A stretch of DNA of 64,000 bases, taken from NCBI GenBank assembly GCA_027486675.1, contig JAIXOQ010000005.1, forward strand, positions 310,001 to 374,000, given 5' to 3'. The stretch's first letter is position 1; every line of letters begins with the position of its first letter. Position numbers and translations under genes: made by a program. This DNA comes from Pseudomonadota bacterium (GTDB taxonomy: Bacteria > Bdellovibrionota > UBA1018 > CAIMNF01). Shown one piece after another: positions 53,381 to 63,000 of this stretch. The notes under the pieces were generated by a model. That model was not told the DNA's origin. It was given only the letters and a program-made list of their open reading frames with translations, and searched no databases.

Positions 53381-56170
53381 ATGCTTAACCGAGTCGGTAA
53401 AACCAAGCTTTCTTTTGTAACTTGCATCCTATTGATGCCGTTTCTTCATGCATCGCAAGCAAACGCAAAGCCGAAAGTGCCGTGTAACACGATCGAGGCT
53501 GCTGCGGCAGCGCTATCGGCACCCAGCACAAAGAATCAGGTTGGGACCCTAGATGCGAAAGCGATCGAGACAGAAATTGCAAAGCTGAATAGCCTCTCAA
53601 CGCCCGAGCGCAAAGGGGCCCTCGATAAACTGCTGAATGAGTCATCTACAGATCCAAAGGTTCAAATGGCATTGGTCGGACGGCTTGGGGATTCGGATCC
53701 TGCAATTCAAAGCATCGCGAGCAAAGAACTGATTCGGATTCAACCCAAAGACCCGGAAGTTCTGGATGCGATTTATGAAAAGCTGAACAGTAAATACCCG
53801 TCTGACCGCACGCTTGCTGCAGAAACTATCGCTCAGATCGATCCAGTTAATCCCAGCAAGCAGGAGATCTGGGCCAAACTGAGAAAAGACCCGATCAAAA
53901 AAACTCGAGAAGTTGCACAAGAACAATGGAGTCTTATTGAGAAAGATAAGCCCGTTCTCTCTTTTGAAGTAAAAAAGGCATCAGAAGAGAAACTTAAAAA
54001 GCTGAAAAGCCTCTCAAAGAAAGAGCGATTGGAGACGCTAAACGATCTGCTAGAAGAGGCTCCTGATGACCCAGCCTTTCATTTGGCCTTGGTCGGACGG
54101 CTTGCGGATCCGGAACCGGCCATTCAAAGTATCGCCAGCAAAGAACTGATTCGGATTCAACCTAAAGACCCAGAAATTCTGGATCCGATCTATGAGAAGT
54201 TGAACAGTAAATATCCTTCTGACCGCGGGGCCGCTGCGGAGACTCTTGCGCAAATCGATCCAGGTAATCCAAACAGGCGGGAAATCTGGACCAAACTAAG
54301 CAAAGACTCAAACAAAAAGAATCAGAAAGTTGCACAAGAACAATTGAGTCTTATTGAGAAGAACAAGCCCGTTGTCTCAGTTGAGATCAAAAAGGCATCA
54401 GAAGAGAAACTTAAAAACCTGAAAAGTCTCTCGACGAAAGAACGTAAGGAAGCCTTAAATGAACTGTTAGATGAGGCCCCTGATGATCCAGCCTTTCATT
54501 TGGCTCTGGTCGGACGGCTTGCAGACCCGGACCCTGCGATTCAGAGTATCGCCAGCAAAGAACTGATCCGGCTTCAACCTAAAGACCCAGAAATTCTGGA
54601 TCCGATCTATGAAAAGCTGAACAGTACGTACCCGTCTAACCGCGCTGTTGCTGCAGAAACTCTGGCTCAAATCGACCCAGGTAATCCCAACAGGCAGGAA
54701 ATCTGGACCAAACTGAGAAATGACCCAAACAAAAAAACTCGAGAAGTTGCGCAACAACAACTCCGTCTACTCGGCGTAAGCGTACAAATCCCGGCTCCCG
54801 TCGTGGCCAAGCCACGAACAACTGAAGAGATCCTTGCAGATTCAGGAGTCGATCAAAAGTTGATCCAGGATCTATCCAGTCCCCTGCCCGCGAAGCGAGC
54901 CAATGCTGTGTCGCAAATCGCTAGGACTAGACCTGGGGAAGCCGCTCTTGAACCGGTATGGGTGCGTCTCCTTGAGTCTACCGAAACGAGCATCACGAAT
55001 CATGCACTCGATCAACTGAAGCAGATCGGGAAAATAAGTACCGAGAGTCAGATCCAAGCTGCTAAATATCTTTACAGCGAAGCTTCTAAAACAAGATCCA
55101 GAACTTTTGCTCTCTTAACAGCACTTAAGCCGCCCGCGGATCAACGGGTTTTAGATGCAGTCCTTGATGCCCCGGATTCGTTCCGCAACAATGAAACCAC
55201 AACTGAACTGGCAAAGATGGTCCATCGGTACCTGAGCGGGGAAGCAGCAGACATCAAGATCACTAAACCTGTAAAAAAGGACCCACTCCAGAAATCAGAT
55301 CTCAAAATTTCAAACGAATATGCAAAGAAGAGACCAGGAGATCCAGAACTCGAAGGCTACTGGGTGGATCAATTAAAAAATCCGTCTCCTGCCGTCAAGA
55401 AGACTTCTTTTGAACAACTGATCCTGATTCGCCCCAAGGGAAAAGAGAGTCAGATTAAGATTGTCGACGCACTGCAGCCAGAAAATGCTGACCAGGTATC
55501 GGCATTACTTCGGCTGCTTTCGCCCAAGGACCCATTTGTCATCGCAGCAATCCTTAAAAAAATTGAATTAAAATCTGCCGCTTCTGAACCTGTGGTGGTT
55601 GCTGCCATCAAGCTGCTGGATGACATCGATGCAAACATTCGGGTGGTTCGGCCCGCATTACTCAAGGCGCTCCGGGACAAAAGGAGTGCCGTTTCTAAAG
55701 CTGCCAAACAGACTCTTTTTAGTATGAATCCCAATGACCCGGAAGGTCTGAGGTTCGTACGGGAGGAGGAATCCAGAATCTTAAAGCTCCAAAAACCGAA
55801 TGGATTCTCAGCCGCTCCGGCGATAAATCCCCTCAAAAGCGAAAGCGGTTGGGAGCGAACAAGGGGTGCCGAGGTTCTCGCACAGAAACGGCCGGGTGAT
55901 CCTAAGCTTCTTGAAGACTGGTCGGGCCTTGTGGATGATCCAGAACCTAAGGTTCGCCTTATCGCAATCAGCCAAATTTTCGCTATTGGTCACGCCGAAG
56001 CTGCAACCCAGCGAACCATCGCCGCCATGTGGAAACTGGGCGACCACACGCAGTTCAGCCATTTTGCCTCAAAGCTATTTAGAAAAATGAAGACCCTAGA
56101 TCCTGAAGCAATGGAAATCCTAAGAGCAAAAGGATTTCAGCTGGTACCCAGCGGGGTGGAAGCAAAGTGA
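53381..56170 (+). CDS. Exported HEAT-like repeat protein
   Basis: 929 residues. Signal peptide (LSFVTCILLMPFLHASQANA), then three near-identical 139-residue units (about residues 69-465; each contains ALVGRLADPxPAIQSIASKELIRIQPKDPE and YPSxRxAAAETLAQIDPGNP). Less regular helical pairs follow with the same logic (DPAVKK..., RPGDPELEGYW, KRPGDPKLLEDW). The pattern of paired helices with regular Asp-Pro breaks is that of HEAT/Armadillo-like scaffolds, used for protein binding. The next gene starts within its stop (ATGA). It would act outside the cytoplasm, probably as a binding platform for the neighbouring exported proteins (inference). Confidence 0.82.
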   Translation: MLNRVGKTKLSFVTCILLMPFLHASQANAKPKVPCNTIEAAAAALSAPSTKNQVGTLDAKAIETEIAKLNSLSTPERKGALDKLLNESSTDPKVQMALVGRLGDSDPAIQSIASKELIRIQPKDPEVLDAIYEKLNSKYPSDRTLAAETIAQIDPVNPSKQEIWAKLRKDPIKKTREVAQEQWSLIEKDKPVLSFEVKKASEEKLKKLKSLSKKERLETLNDLLEEAPDDPAFHLALVGRLADPEPAIQSIASKELIRIQPKDPEILDPIYEKLNSKYPSDRGAAAETLAQIDPGNPNRREIWTKLSKDSNKKNQKVAQEQLSLIEKNKPVVSVEIKKASEEKLKNLKSLSTKERKEALNELLDEAPDDPAFHLALVGRLADPDPAIQSIASKELIRLQPKDPEILDPIYEKLNSTYPSNRAVAAETLAQIDPGNPNRQEIWTKLRNDPNKKTREVAQQQLRLLGVSVQIPAPVVAKPRTTEEILADSGVDQKLIQDLSSPLPAKRANAVSQIARTRPGEAALEPVWVRLLESTETSITNHALDQLKQIGKISTESQIQAAKYLYSEASKTRSRTFALLTALKPPADQRVLDAVLDAPDSFRNNETTTELAKMVHRYLSGEAADIKITKPVKKDPLQKSDLKISNEYAKKRPGDPELEGYWVDQLKNPSPAVKKTSFEQLILIRPKGKESQIKIVDALQPENADQVSALLRLLSPKDPFVIAAILKKIELKSAASEPVVVAAIKLLDDIDANIRVVRPALLKALRDKRSAVSKAAKQTLFSMNPNDPEGLRFVREEESRILKLQKPNGFSAAPAINPLKSESGWERTRGAEVLAQKRPGDPKLLEDWSGLVDDPEPKVRLIAISQIFAIGHAEAATQRTIAAMWKLGDHTQFSHFASKLFRKMKTLDPEAMEILRAKGFQLVPSGVEAK
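53585..54769 (+). repeat. Three tandem 417-base coding repeats
   Basis: Anchor sequences recur at exactly 417-base spacing (53709, 54126, 54543), and long blocks differ by only a few bases. The third unit is cut short near 54769. The similarity at DNA level indicates recent duplication or continuing recombination between units. Confidence 0.92.
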
Positions 56171-56829
56171 TGGGACAAAACGCCAGTACTACAACATCAC
56201 CGGCACTTTCTGCCTCTATTCCCTGGTCTACAGAAACATCATCCTATCCTTGGAGGGCTCACGCCTTGGCACGACTACTCTTATTTGCATTTTTGCTGCC
56301 CCTTTCAACTATTGCGCATGCAACCGACTTGGAAACTTTTGTCGCCAAGCGCCAGGGATTTAAGTTTGAAAAACCTCAGGGATGGCTTGAGGCGAATAAC
56401 TATTGGGGGAGCGAATTTATTGTCCTCAGCCCAATCCGCGAATCGAAGCTCAGAAGCTCGATACAGATCAATGGACTTCAGATGACTGCGAAGGAACTGA
56501 AGTTAGATGAAAAGCCGGATCTGAAACAATTCTTAGAACACGACGAAAAGTGGGCTGAAAAGAACGGCGCTGAAATCATCAGTTACCAAAAGGTAGAGAA
56601 GATTGATCTCAAGAACGACCGTTACGCACAGAAGACGGGCGCAAGATACGAGATTTACGGCAAGGTTTACCGCGAAACCAATTACTTCGTGGCCTGCAAG
56701 GACCGGGATCAGCAGGTTTATCACTTGACCGTAAAAATTCCTGAAGAGAACTACGCACAAGACCGAGATATCGGAGACACAGCGATTGACTCCTTTAGCT
56801 GTGATGCATCAACGGAGCCAAAACGATGA
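56167..56829 (+). CDS. Exported protein with PsbP-like fold (tentative)
   Basis: 220 residues. About 35 polar residues (Ser/Thr-rich) come before the hydrophobic signal segment ALARLLLFAFLLPLSTIAHA, which is odd; the true start may be an internal codon, or the ATG may be kept by the overlap with the upstream stop (ATGA). The mature part (TDLETFVAKRQGFKFEKPQGWLEA...EFIVLSPI, later QQVYHLTVKIPEE and DSFSCD) resembles PsbP/DUF1795-type alpha-beta domains by pattern only. Third gene of the exported-protein operon. Confidence 0.6.
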   Translation: MMGQNASTTTSPALSASIPWSTETSSYPWRAHALARLLLFAFLLPLSTIAHATDLETFVAKRQGFKFEKPQGWLEANNYWGSEFIVLSPIRESKLRSSIQINGLQMTAKELKLDEKPDLKQFLEHDEKWAEKNGAEIISYQKVEKIDLKNDRYAQKTGARYEIYGKVYRETNYFVACKDRDQQVYHLTVKIPEENYAQDRDIGDTAIDSFSCDASTEPKR

Positions 56830-58646
56830 AAACCCCAAACTATCTCAAAGCGCTATTTATCGGCACCCTAATTTCCTCTCTTATTGCAGGGCCCCAATTT
56901 TCATTAAATGCTTATGCAGCTCCCGCGAAGGATTCGCCCGATTCTTATGTGGATGCAGTGGAAAAGAATTTTAAGGAAATGGAGGCTGAAGCAAATGCTT
57001 TAGGCTGCCTCAATCCGGACGGATCTCCAAAAAACCTAGATGTGCTTCCCATCGGTAGCAAGAATGCCACTTCATGCAACCAGCTCTTTAAAGAAGGGGC
57101 CACCAAAGCGGCTAAGGTCGTTCCGGTTCTGAACACCCTGCAAAACCCGGAAGCAATCGCATCGGGAGAATGTTCAGGGGACTGTGCAGCAGCAGAGCCC
57201 GCAGAGCCTGAATCTGTAATTCCAATCACTGAATATGACCCAACCAAGGCCGTCTGTTCAAAGTCCACGATGGAGACAAACAAGAAAAAGGATTGTTCCC
57301 GGGACATGGCTTGTGCGGGAATCGGGGCAACGATCAATATCGGCACCGCAGGTCTAGGTGGCGGTATTTTTAACAAAGTTACGGAAGGTCTCGGCGTCTG
57401 CTCCAAGGAATCCAGTGCCGCAAGTAGTGGTGCCATGAAGGCTTTAGGCGAAGGTGCGTGGGAAGCGATCAAAGGAATGGTCCTAGGTATGGGCCCTTTA
57501 GTAAAGCAAGGCGTGAAGTGGGTTGGAAAACAAATTGAAACAGGCGCAAGAAAAGCTTGGAACTGGTTCGCCGACCTGACGCCAATCACACATAGCTTAC
57601 GGATCAATGCAGCAAAAGCCGCAACCTCAACTGACGCTGAAATCGCTGCAGCACAGGATGGAAAAGGGGGGTTCTCCTGGGGAGCATTTAAGGATGCACT
57701 TGTGCAGTCATTTACGTCACTGCCTGGCATTCTTTCATTTGCACTTTCTACAGCTACCGGCGCGGACGTGAATTTAAATCAGGTCTTAAGCCGCGACCTT
57801 TGCTTAAGCTGCATGGCAGATTTTTCTAAGAAAGTAGAAGCGATTGGATCTTGGCTTCCAGGAATATTGGTAACGGTCGCGATGACGATCTTAACTTTGG
57901 GAGCAGGTTATGCACTCCTAAGTGGTGCCAAACTCCTTGCTAAACTTGGCGGGCCAATCACGAAAGCAGTCACCAAGGGGCTAGCCAAAGCAGGAACAAA
58001 TCCTGCGGCCGTAAAAGCATCCCTCTCCAAGGGCGCGAAGTCACTGGCAAAGAAATCTGGAGCAACAAGAGTGGCCTCTGGAGTGGTCGCTGCCGGCGTC
58101 GCGTTGAGTAAAGAAGGACGAAAGAAAGTTGCGGAGATTCTGAAGAATAAGTTCGTGCAAAATCTGCTCGACAAAAAAGGAATCGCAGCCAACCACATGA
58201 AGCAGCTCTTAGGAACTGAAGCCGGGAAAAAATCGATTCAACTTGTAAAAGGAGCCGGGAATACCACGAAGCAAGTTCTCAAGCGCTCGCTTTATCAGGG
58301 ATGGATCGATGATGTAACTGATCCTTTGATCTCAAAGATGTTTACGCGCGGTGCACGGGGCGCATCATCGGCTGCGCGCGCAACTCGCGTCAGTCCCAGT
58401 GGTAGCGCAGCAGACCCAACCTTCCGCGCTCGGGTCGAAACACAAACTCCTGGTGCATCCTCAGGTAGCGCGCGCGGATATCCCGATGAACCCGCTGTGC
58501 GTGTCGAGCGTCAGACCGTGCCAACCACCGATCAGCTCTACAATGGCCTCAATACTGCAGGGCTCAAGGTTGAACAAAAAGACGGAAAAATCTTCGTCAA
58601 ACAAGCAGACTGCGAAGAAGGTTGCCTAGTCGAGCTTGCAAATTAG
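56826..58646 (+). CDS. Large exported protein with hydrophobic middle region, unknown function
   Basis: 606 residues. Signal peptide (ALFIGTLISSLIAGPQFSLNAYA). The N-terminal part has several cysteines (LGCLNPDG, SGECSGDCA, VCSKST, DCSRDMACAG). A Gly/Ala-rich hydrophobic region follows (about 165-185), and a clear membrane-helix candidate at about 345-370 (LPGILVTVAMTILTLGAGYALL). After it comes a Lys/Ala-rich basic segment (about 380-480), then an Arg/Ser/Pro-rich tail ending in CEEGCLVEL. The basic, glycine-rich layout recalls pore-forming or DNA/membrane-binding effectors, without proof. ATGA overlap with the previous gene. Confidence 0.72.
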   Translation: MKTPNYLKALFIGTLISSLIAGPQFSLNAYAAPAKDSPDSYVDAVEKNFKEMEAEANALGCLNPDGSPKNLDVLPIGSKNATSCNQLFKEGATKAAKVVPVLNTLQNPEAIASGECSGDCAAAEPAEPESVIPITEYDPTKAVCSKSTMETNKKKDCSRDMACAGIGATINIGTAGLGGGIFNKVTEGLGVCSKESSAASSGAMKALGEGAWEAIKGMVLGMGPLVKQGVKWVGKQIETGARKAWNWFADLTPITHSLRINAAKAATSTDAEIAAAQDGKGGFSWGAFKDALVQSFTSLPGILSFALSTATGADVNLNQVLSRDLCLSCMADFSKKVEAIGSWLPGILVTVAMTILTLGAGYALLSGAKLLAKLGGPITKAVTKGLAKAGTNPAAVKASLSKGAKSLAKKSGATRVASGVVAAGVALSKEGRKKVAEILKNKFVQNLLDKKGIAANHMKQLLGTEAGKKSIQLVKGAGNTTKQVLKRSLYQGWIDDVTDPLISKMFTRGARGASSAARATRVSPSGSAADPTFRARVETQTPGASSGSARGYPDEPAVRVERQTVPTTDQLYNGLNTAGLKVEQKDGKIFVKQADCEEGCLVELAN

Positions 58647-58647
58647 C

Positions 58648-59862
58648 TCAGGGTAACTTTGCCAAGAAGTCTACTGCGCTGAGCATCGCTCGAGTCTCGG
58701 TTAACTTTCTATAGATCCCGTCTTGAAAAACCACTTGGACAAAAGGGCAATTCATTCGGCCAGTCAATTTTTCAATCGCCTTCTGATCGACATGGGTATC
58801 AGACATCTTTGCTTCAATCGCTAGCCAGGGCTGTTTATCCCGAACAATGAGGAAATCGATCTCTTGTTTTTCTTTGTTTCGGAGGTAGAACAGTTGAAAG
58901 TTTCCTTCTCCCGTATCTGTCCAAAAATGACAGGCTTTCTGCAGATGCACCGCTAACATGTTTTCGAATTGAACTCCTTTGTTCTCACATTCAGTCCAAT
59001 CATAGAGATAAATCTTCGGCTCCTTCTTGAGCGTACGCACGACTGATTTTGTCCAAGGGCGAAGCTCAAAAAAGTAGAATAGTTCCTGCAAATAACTCAG
59101 CCACCTCACTACCGTGTTGTGACTCACTTCTAAATCCTCCCTCAAGCTTTGAACGCTAAGCGGATTTCCAATTTTTGTCGGCAACAAGGAGACAAGAACT
59201 TCAACCTGGCTCAGTTCCGGTAATCTGCTCAGGTCCCGGAGGTCCTCGCGCACGATCTTCTCAACTCGGCTTCTCCGCCAGATATTTAGAATTTTGGCGT
59301 CCCCTGAAAAATAGGGCTCAGGAAACCCGCTGAGGTTAAGCAGACTCTTTAAGGGGCTTGAATTTAAATCCACCTTCGGTTCTTTAAAAAGACCCTTCAT
59401 CCAAGATTCAGGGTCGGCGGGTTCATCTCCTAAAAGTTCACCATAAGAAAGTGGGTGAAGCCTGAAGTTGAGGTAACGCCCCATCAAGGAGTCACTCCCT
59501 TTCTTAAACACATTTAACTTCGCACTCCCGGTAACAAGAATCTGAAGGTCCTCGCCCAGGTGATCATAAACACCCTTCAGTTTCTGCTTCCACCCCTTAC
59601 CCTTATGAATTTCATCGAGGACGACCAATCGTTTTTCATTCCGTCGGGCGAAATCAAATCGATCCTTCAGACTGTTGGGTGACTTCGTCCATAACCTTCG
59701 AAACTCTGTTTCATCCCAGTTCAAGTATTCGAACTGGTCTACAAGAGGGGCGAGCTGCTTTGCAAAGGTGGTTTTCCCGACCTGTCTTGGCCCACTGACA
59801 AATGCCATCTTATTTCTCTTCAGCGCTAACCGGACGACTGCATCTAAGAGATACCTGTGCAT
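58648..59862 (-). CDS. ATPase with C-terminal nuclease-like domain (AAA_14/DUF4143 family), copy 3
   Basis: 404 residues. P-loop SGPRQVGKTTFAK near residue 26, Walker B LVVLDEIHKGKGW, the sensor LVTGSAKLNVF, a helix-turn-helix-like stretch (SVQSLREDLEVSHNTVVRWLSYL) in the DUF4143 part, and a PD-(D/E)XK-like core (EIDFLIVRDKQPWLAIEAKMS). All motifs are intact. The stop is one base from the stop of the exported-protein operon (convergent). Iterated repeats precede the start. Confidence 0.88.
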   Translation of the reverse strand: MHRYLLDAVVRLALKRNKMAFVSGPRQVGKTTFAKQLAPLVDQFEYLNWDETEFRRLWTKSPNSLKDRFDFARRNEKRLVVLDEIHKGKGWKQKLKGVYDHLGEDLQILVTGSAKLNVFKKGSDSLMGRYLNFRLHPLSYGELLGDEPADPESWMKGLFKEPKVDLNSSPLKSLLNLSGFPEPYFSGDAKILNIWRRSRVEKIVREDLRDLSRLPELSQVEVLVSLLPTKIGNPLSVQSLREDLEVSHNTVVRWLSYLQELFYFFELRPWTKSVVRTLKKEPKIYLYDWTECENKGVQFENMLAVHLQKACHFWTDTGEGNFQLFYLRNKEKQEIDFLIVRDKQPWLAIEAKMSDTHVDQKAIEKLTGRMNCPFVQVVFQDGIYRKLTETRAMLSAVDFLAKLP

Positions 59863-59864
59863 AT

Positions 59865-59928
59865 GACCATTTTACCGCATGACGGGAATTTGGTCACGAC
59901 TATTTTCGCGACTGGCGGGAATTTGGTC
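59865..59928. repeat. Iterated motif upstream of ATPase copy 3
   Basis: GACGGGAATTTGGTC (59881-59895) and GGCGGGAATTTGGTC (59914-59928) are direct copies 33 bases apart, about three helical turns. GACCATTTTACCGC (59865-59878) is an imperfect inverted copy next to the ATG at 59862. Likely operator of the ATPase gene. Confidence 0.75.
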
Positions 59929-60023
59929 GGAGGGGCTTAGCCACAAAGCCACCATGAGCAATAAAAGGCCTCTTTATAGCTCAAATATTCGCCATTCATG
60001 AGCTATAGCCCTCAAAGTCTCAT

Positions 60024-63000
60024 CTACCTGCCCTGAACCACACTTAAAATCGCGCTCAGGTCACACTTCTTCCGGACCTTGTTGAGTTTGTCTTTCACTG
60101 TGTGCACCACAGCGTCGACGCTATCGCTGGTCGTAAAAGTGTGTGAGGCCAATGCCTGATGCAGGTCTTTCTTAGGTAATCCTATTTCGGGAGCCGTGTA
60201 TCCGTTTAGCTTCGTGAGGCTCGATAACGCGGCCTGGGTGTTCGCTTTGAGCGCGACTTTCAACTCCGGATTCGCTTTTTGTAAGTGACCCTCAATCAGT
60301 TCCCTGAGCTGAAAGACGCGTTCATGAGGAGTTGCAGCCGACTGGAATCCCTTGTTCTGAATCGCGTCGAGCATCGCAGGCCGAATATTTACCTTGGGAT
60401 CTGACAAGTCGAGCATGCTTCGTAATCCATCTTCCAGCCGATCTAATTCGGGTGCACTGAACTTGGGACTCTGGGTGTAAATTTTCTTTGAGAGTAACCC
60501 CACGGTTTGCTTTAAAGCCTTTCGTTCGCCTTCAGGCAAGGTGCGAAGCTGCGCGTAATCGATTCTTACTAAAGATTGCTTCTTTTCATCAAAGAGCCAG
60601 TTCCCCGTATGCCCATCAGGATCAAAAGTTCCATGATCAAACAGCGCAGTCATTTCCTTCTGGATGATGGCCTTTGCGATCTTCTGACGCTGTTTCACAT
60701 CCTTGATGTCGGGCAGCTTCGTGGCATCGGTAAAGTCATACACCGAAATTTTAGTGTGCTGATCTTTGGGCGAAAGCGCATCCAACAGATCATCATTCGG
60801 CTTTGCAACGTTCACCGAGTACCCCTTTGACCTGCCTTCGTACGCAAGCTTAGCTTTTTCGTAAACCAGACTTTCAGTGCGTTGATCGAGTTCAGATCCG
60901 CCGTTCCGCAGGGTCAACATCACGGCCTGATTGGATTCTTCAAGGACTCTTGCGATCTTATGGCCCAAAGGGTCTTTGCCGTTTCGTAAGTGTTTAGCGA
61001 CTAAATCCCAGTTTTCAGATTCATTCGCGGCCAAACCGCCAACATCTGGCTTCTGAACCCGGATAAAGACCCTTCTTTGTTTACCAGTTTTAGGGTCCGT
61101 AACATAAGCCTCAACACCGTAATTGATCGAACCGGATCCCGCTAATTTCCCAAGTCGAATATCCTGTCCGGGCATGAGCTCGGCTAAACGCTCGTGAATC
61201 TGACGTCGGGTGGGCTTTGCCGCCTCATCAAATACGCCGTCCAGTTCCTTCTGAAGCTCTGGCGTAAGTAGCCCGCATGAAGCTAAGAATTGTCCTGCCT
61301 TTACACCAAATGGACCCATAGCTTCCAAGACAGATTTCAACGAAGCTCGACCGGCTCCCGCATCACCGTCCGCCATCTTCGACATCACATAACTTAAAAC
61401 TGTGCTTCTTTCGCCGGACCGGATGACGCCCAGGTAAGTTTCAAACAACATCCGGAATCCACGATCCTTATACGAATCCCCTAAAATAGTTTGAAATAAC
61501 AACTCACGGGCATCCTTATCTAAGAGGATGCCGTTTTGTCGCTCTTGCATAAACTGCAGCAGCATCCCTGTGCGTTGTGGAACGGAAGCGTCCCGGAATC
61601 GCTGCACCATGTGTGGCATTGCCTCGGATTCAGGAACGCCGAATTGTTTCGAATATTTTTTTCGAAAATCTATCTCACCTTTATCGATTCCAAACTCGTT
61701 CGGATCCCGTTTGCCTACCAACATTTGAAGCAACATGGATTGGCGGTAAGGCATCGTCTTTGCAGTAATCAAGGCAGGGGTTTCTAAAAGAAATGCCTCT
61801 TTTGGAAGATTCGCTGCGTCGAACTTACTTCTGAGTTTCGCCAGACGATCGGATTCCGCCCGCGTGCTTTGCAAACGACTTTCAACTTCATCCAAAATCG
61901 CCTCTTTCACCGACGAATCCTTTGGGAACTGCCGAGTGATGAATTTTGCAATATCATCGACATACTGCCTGACTTGATTCGACTCGAATGGAACCTTCGG
62001 CGGGTCCCACTTAAACTTCTGATCCAACTGAAACAGCGCAAGTGCCTTCTTAGTCTCCGCAAACGCCAGATGCTCGATCCAATTCGGGGGTGAGAGCATG
62101 TTACGAACCTTCGAGTCCTTTGCAGCAAGCGGCAATAACACACGAATCAACTCATCTGCCTTATTTTGTAAAGCAGAGTCCCCTGAAAGAACGCTAGAGG
62201 TGATCAGCTGAAGCAAACGAACCCGTTGATTGAGCTTGAGGTGTGCGGCCTGGTTGTTTTTTATGAGATCGCTAACTCTGTCCTGATTTTTTGATTTTAA
62301 GAGGCTTTTGATCAACGAAAAATCATCTTCTGACAACTGATCAGGACGCGCGAAGTAGTCCTCAAGGTGCATTATTTTTATCGGATCGGCACTCGTCCCA
62401 GTGCGCGCCTCTAATATCGCAACCACATCAGAAACGGAATGTAGCCTCCGGAGATCGGTTCCGGAAAGAAAGGACACTCCTTTGACACTATTTGACTCTT
62501 GGAATCGACCTTCAAGCTCAATTAAGGTCGCAGCACTGTTCGGAGCATTCGTAGCGAAAACCTGATTCTTAATTCTTTCGATCTCATGATTGATCTTTTG
62601 AACCACGGATGGGACGGCGTTCTGTGAAAACCCAAGACCACCTGTGAACCATTTCTGATGCCTGATGAACTGCCGAAGCTCTTTTTCACTGAGAGGCTGC
62701 CCTTTGTTGTACAAAAAATCAGCCGTGCTGAGCGGACCATGCGCGTATTCAATGAAGGCCGATTTCGTGCTGCCATCGTAGAACCTATGATGATGCTGTA
62801 TTCCGGGTTCCCCGAAGAGTTTAAAGACTCGATCCAGGGGCCCCTCAGATGCAGCACGGTCAAGCAGGTCAAGCAGCGAACCCCGTTTGTTCGATAAGGA
62901 AAAATGATCAATCTTAGTCCGATTCTCTACCCCATCATCAATCAAAAACAGATGCTCAGCGAGTTCTACCTGTGCCTTCTTCAGATGAAGCCGACCCAGA

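Noticed and set aside
53585-54769. Regular repeats considered as a CRISPR array
   Set aside because: The repeats are 417 bases long, coding and in frame; there are no short repeats with unique spacers and no cas genes.
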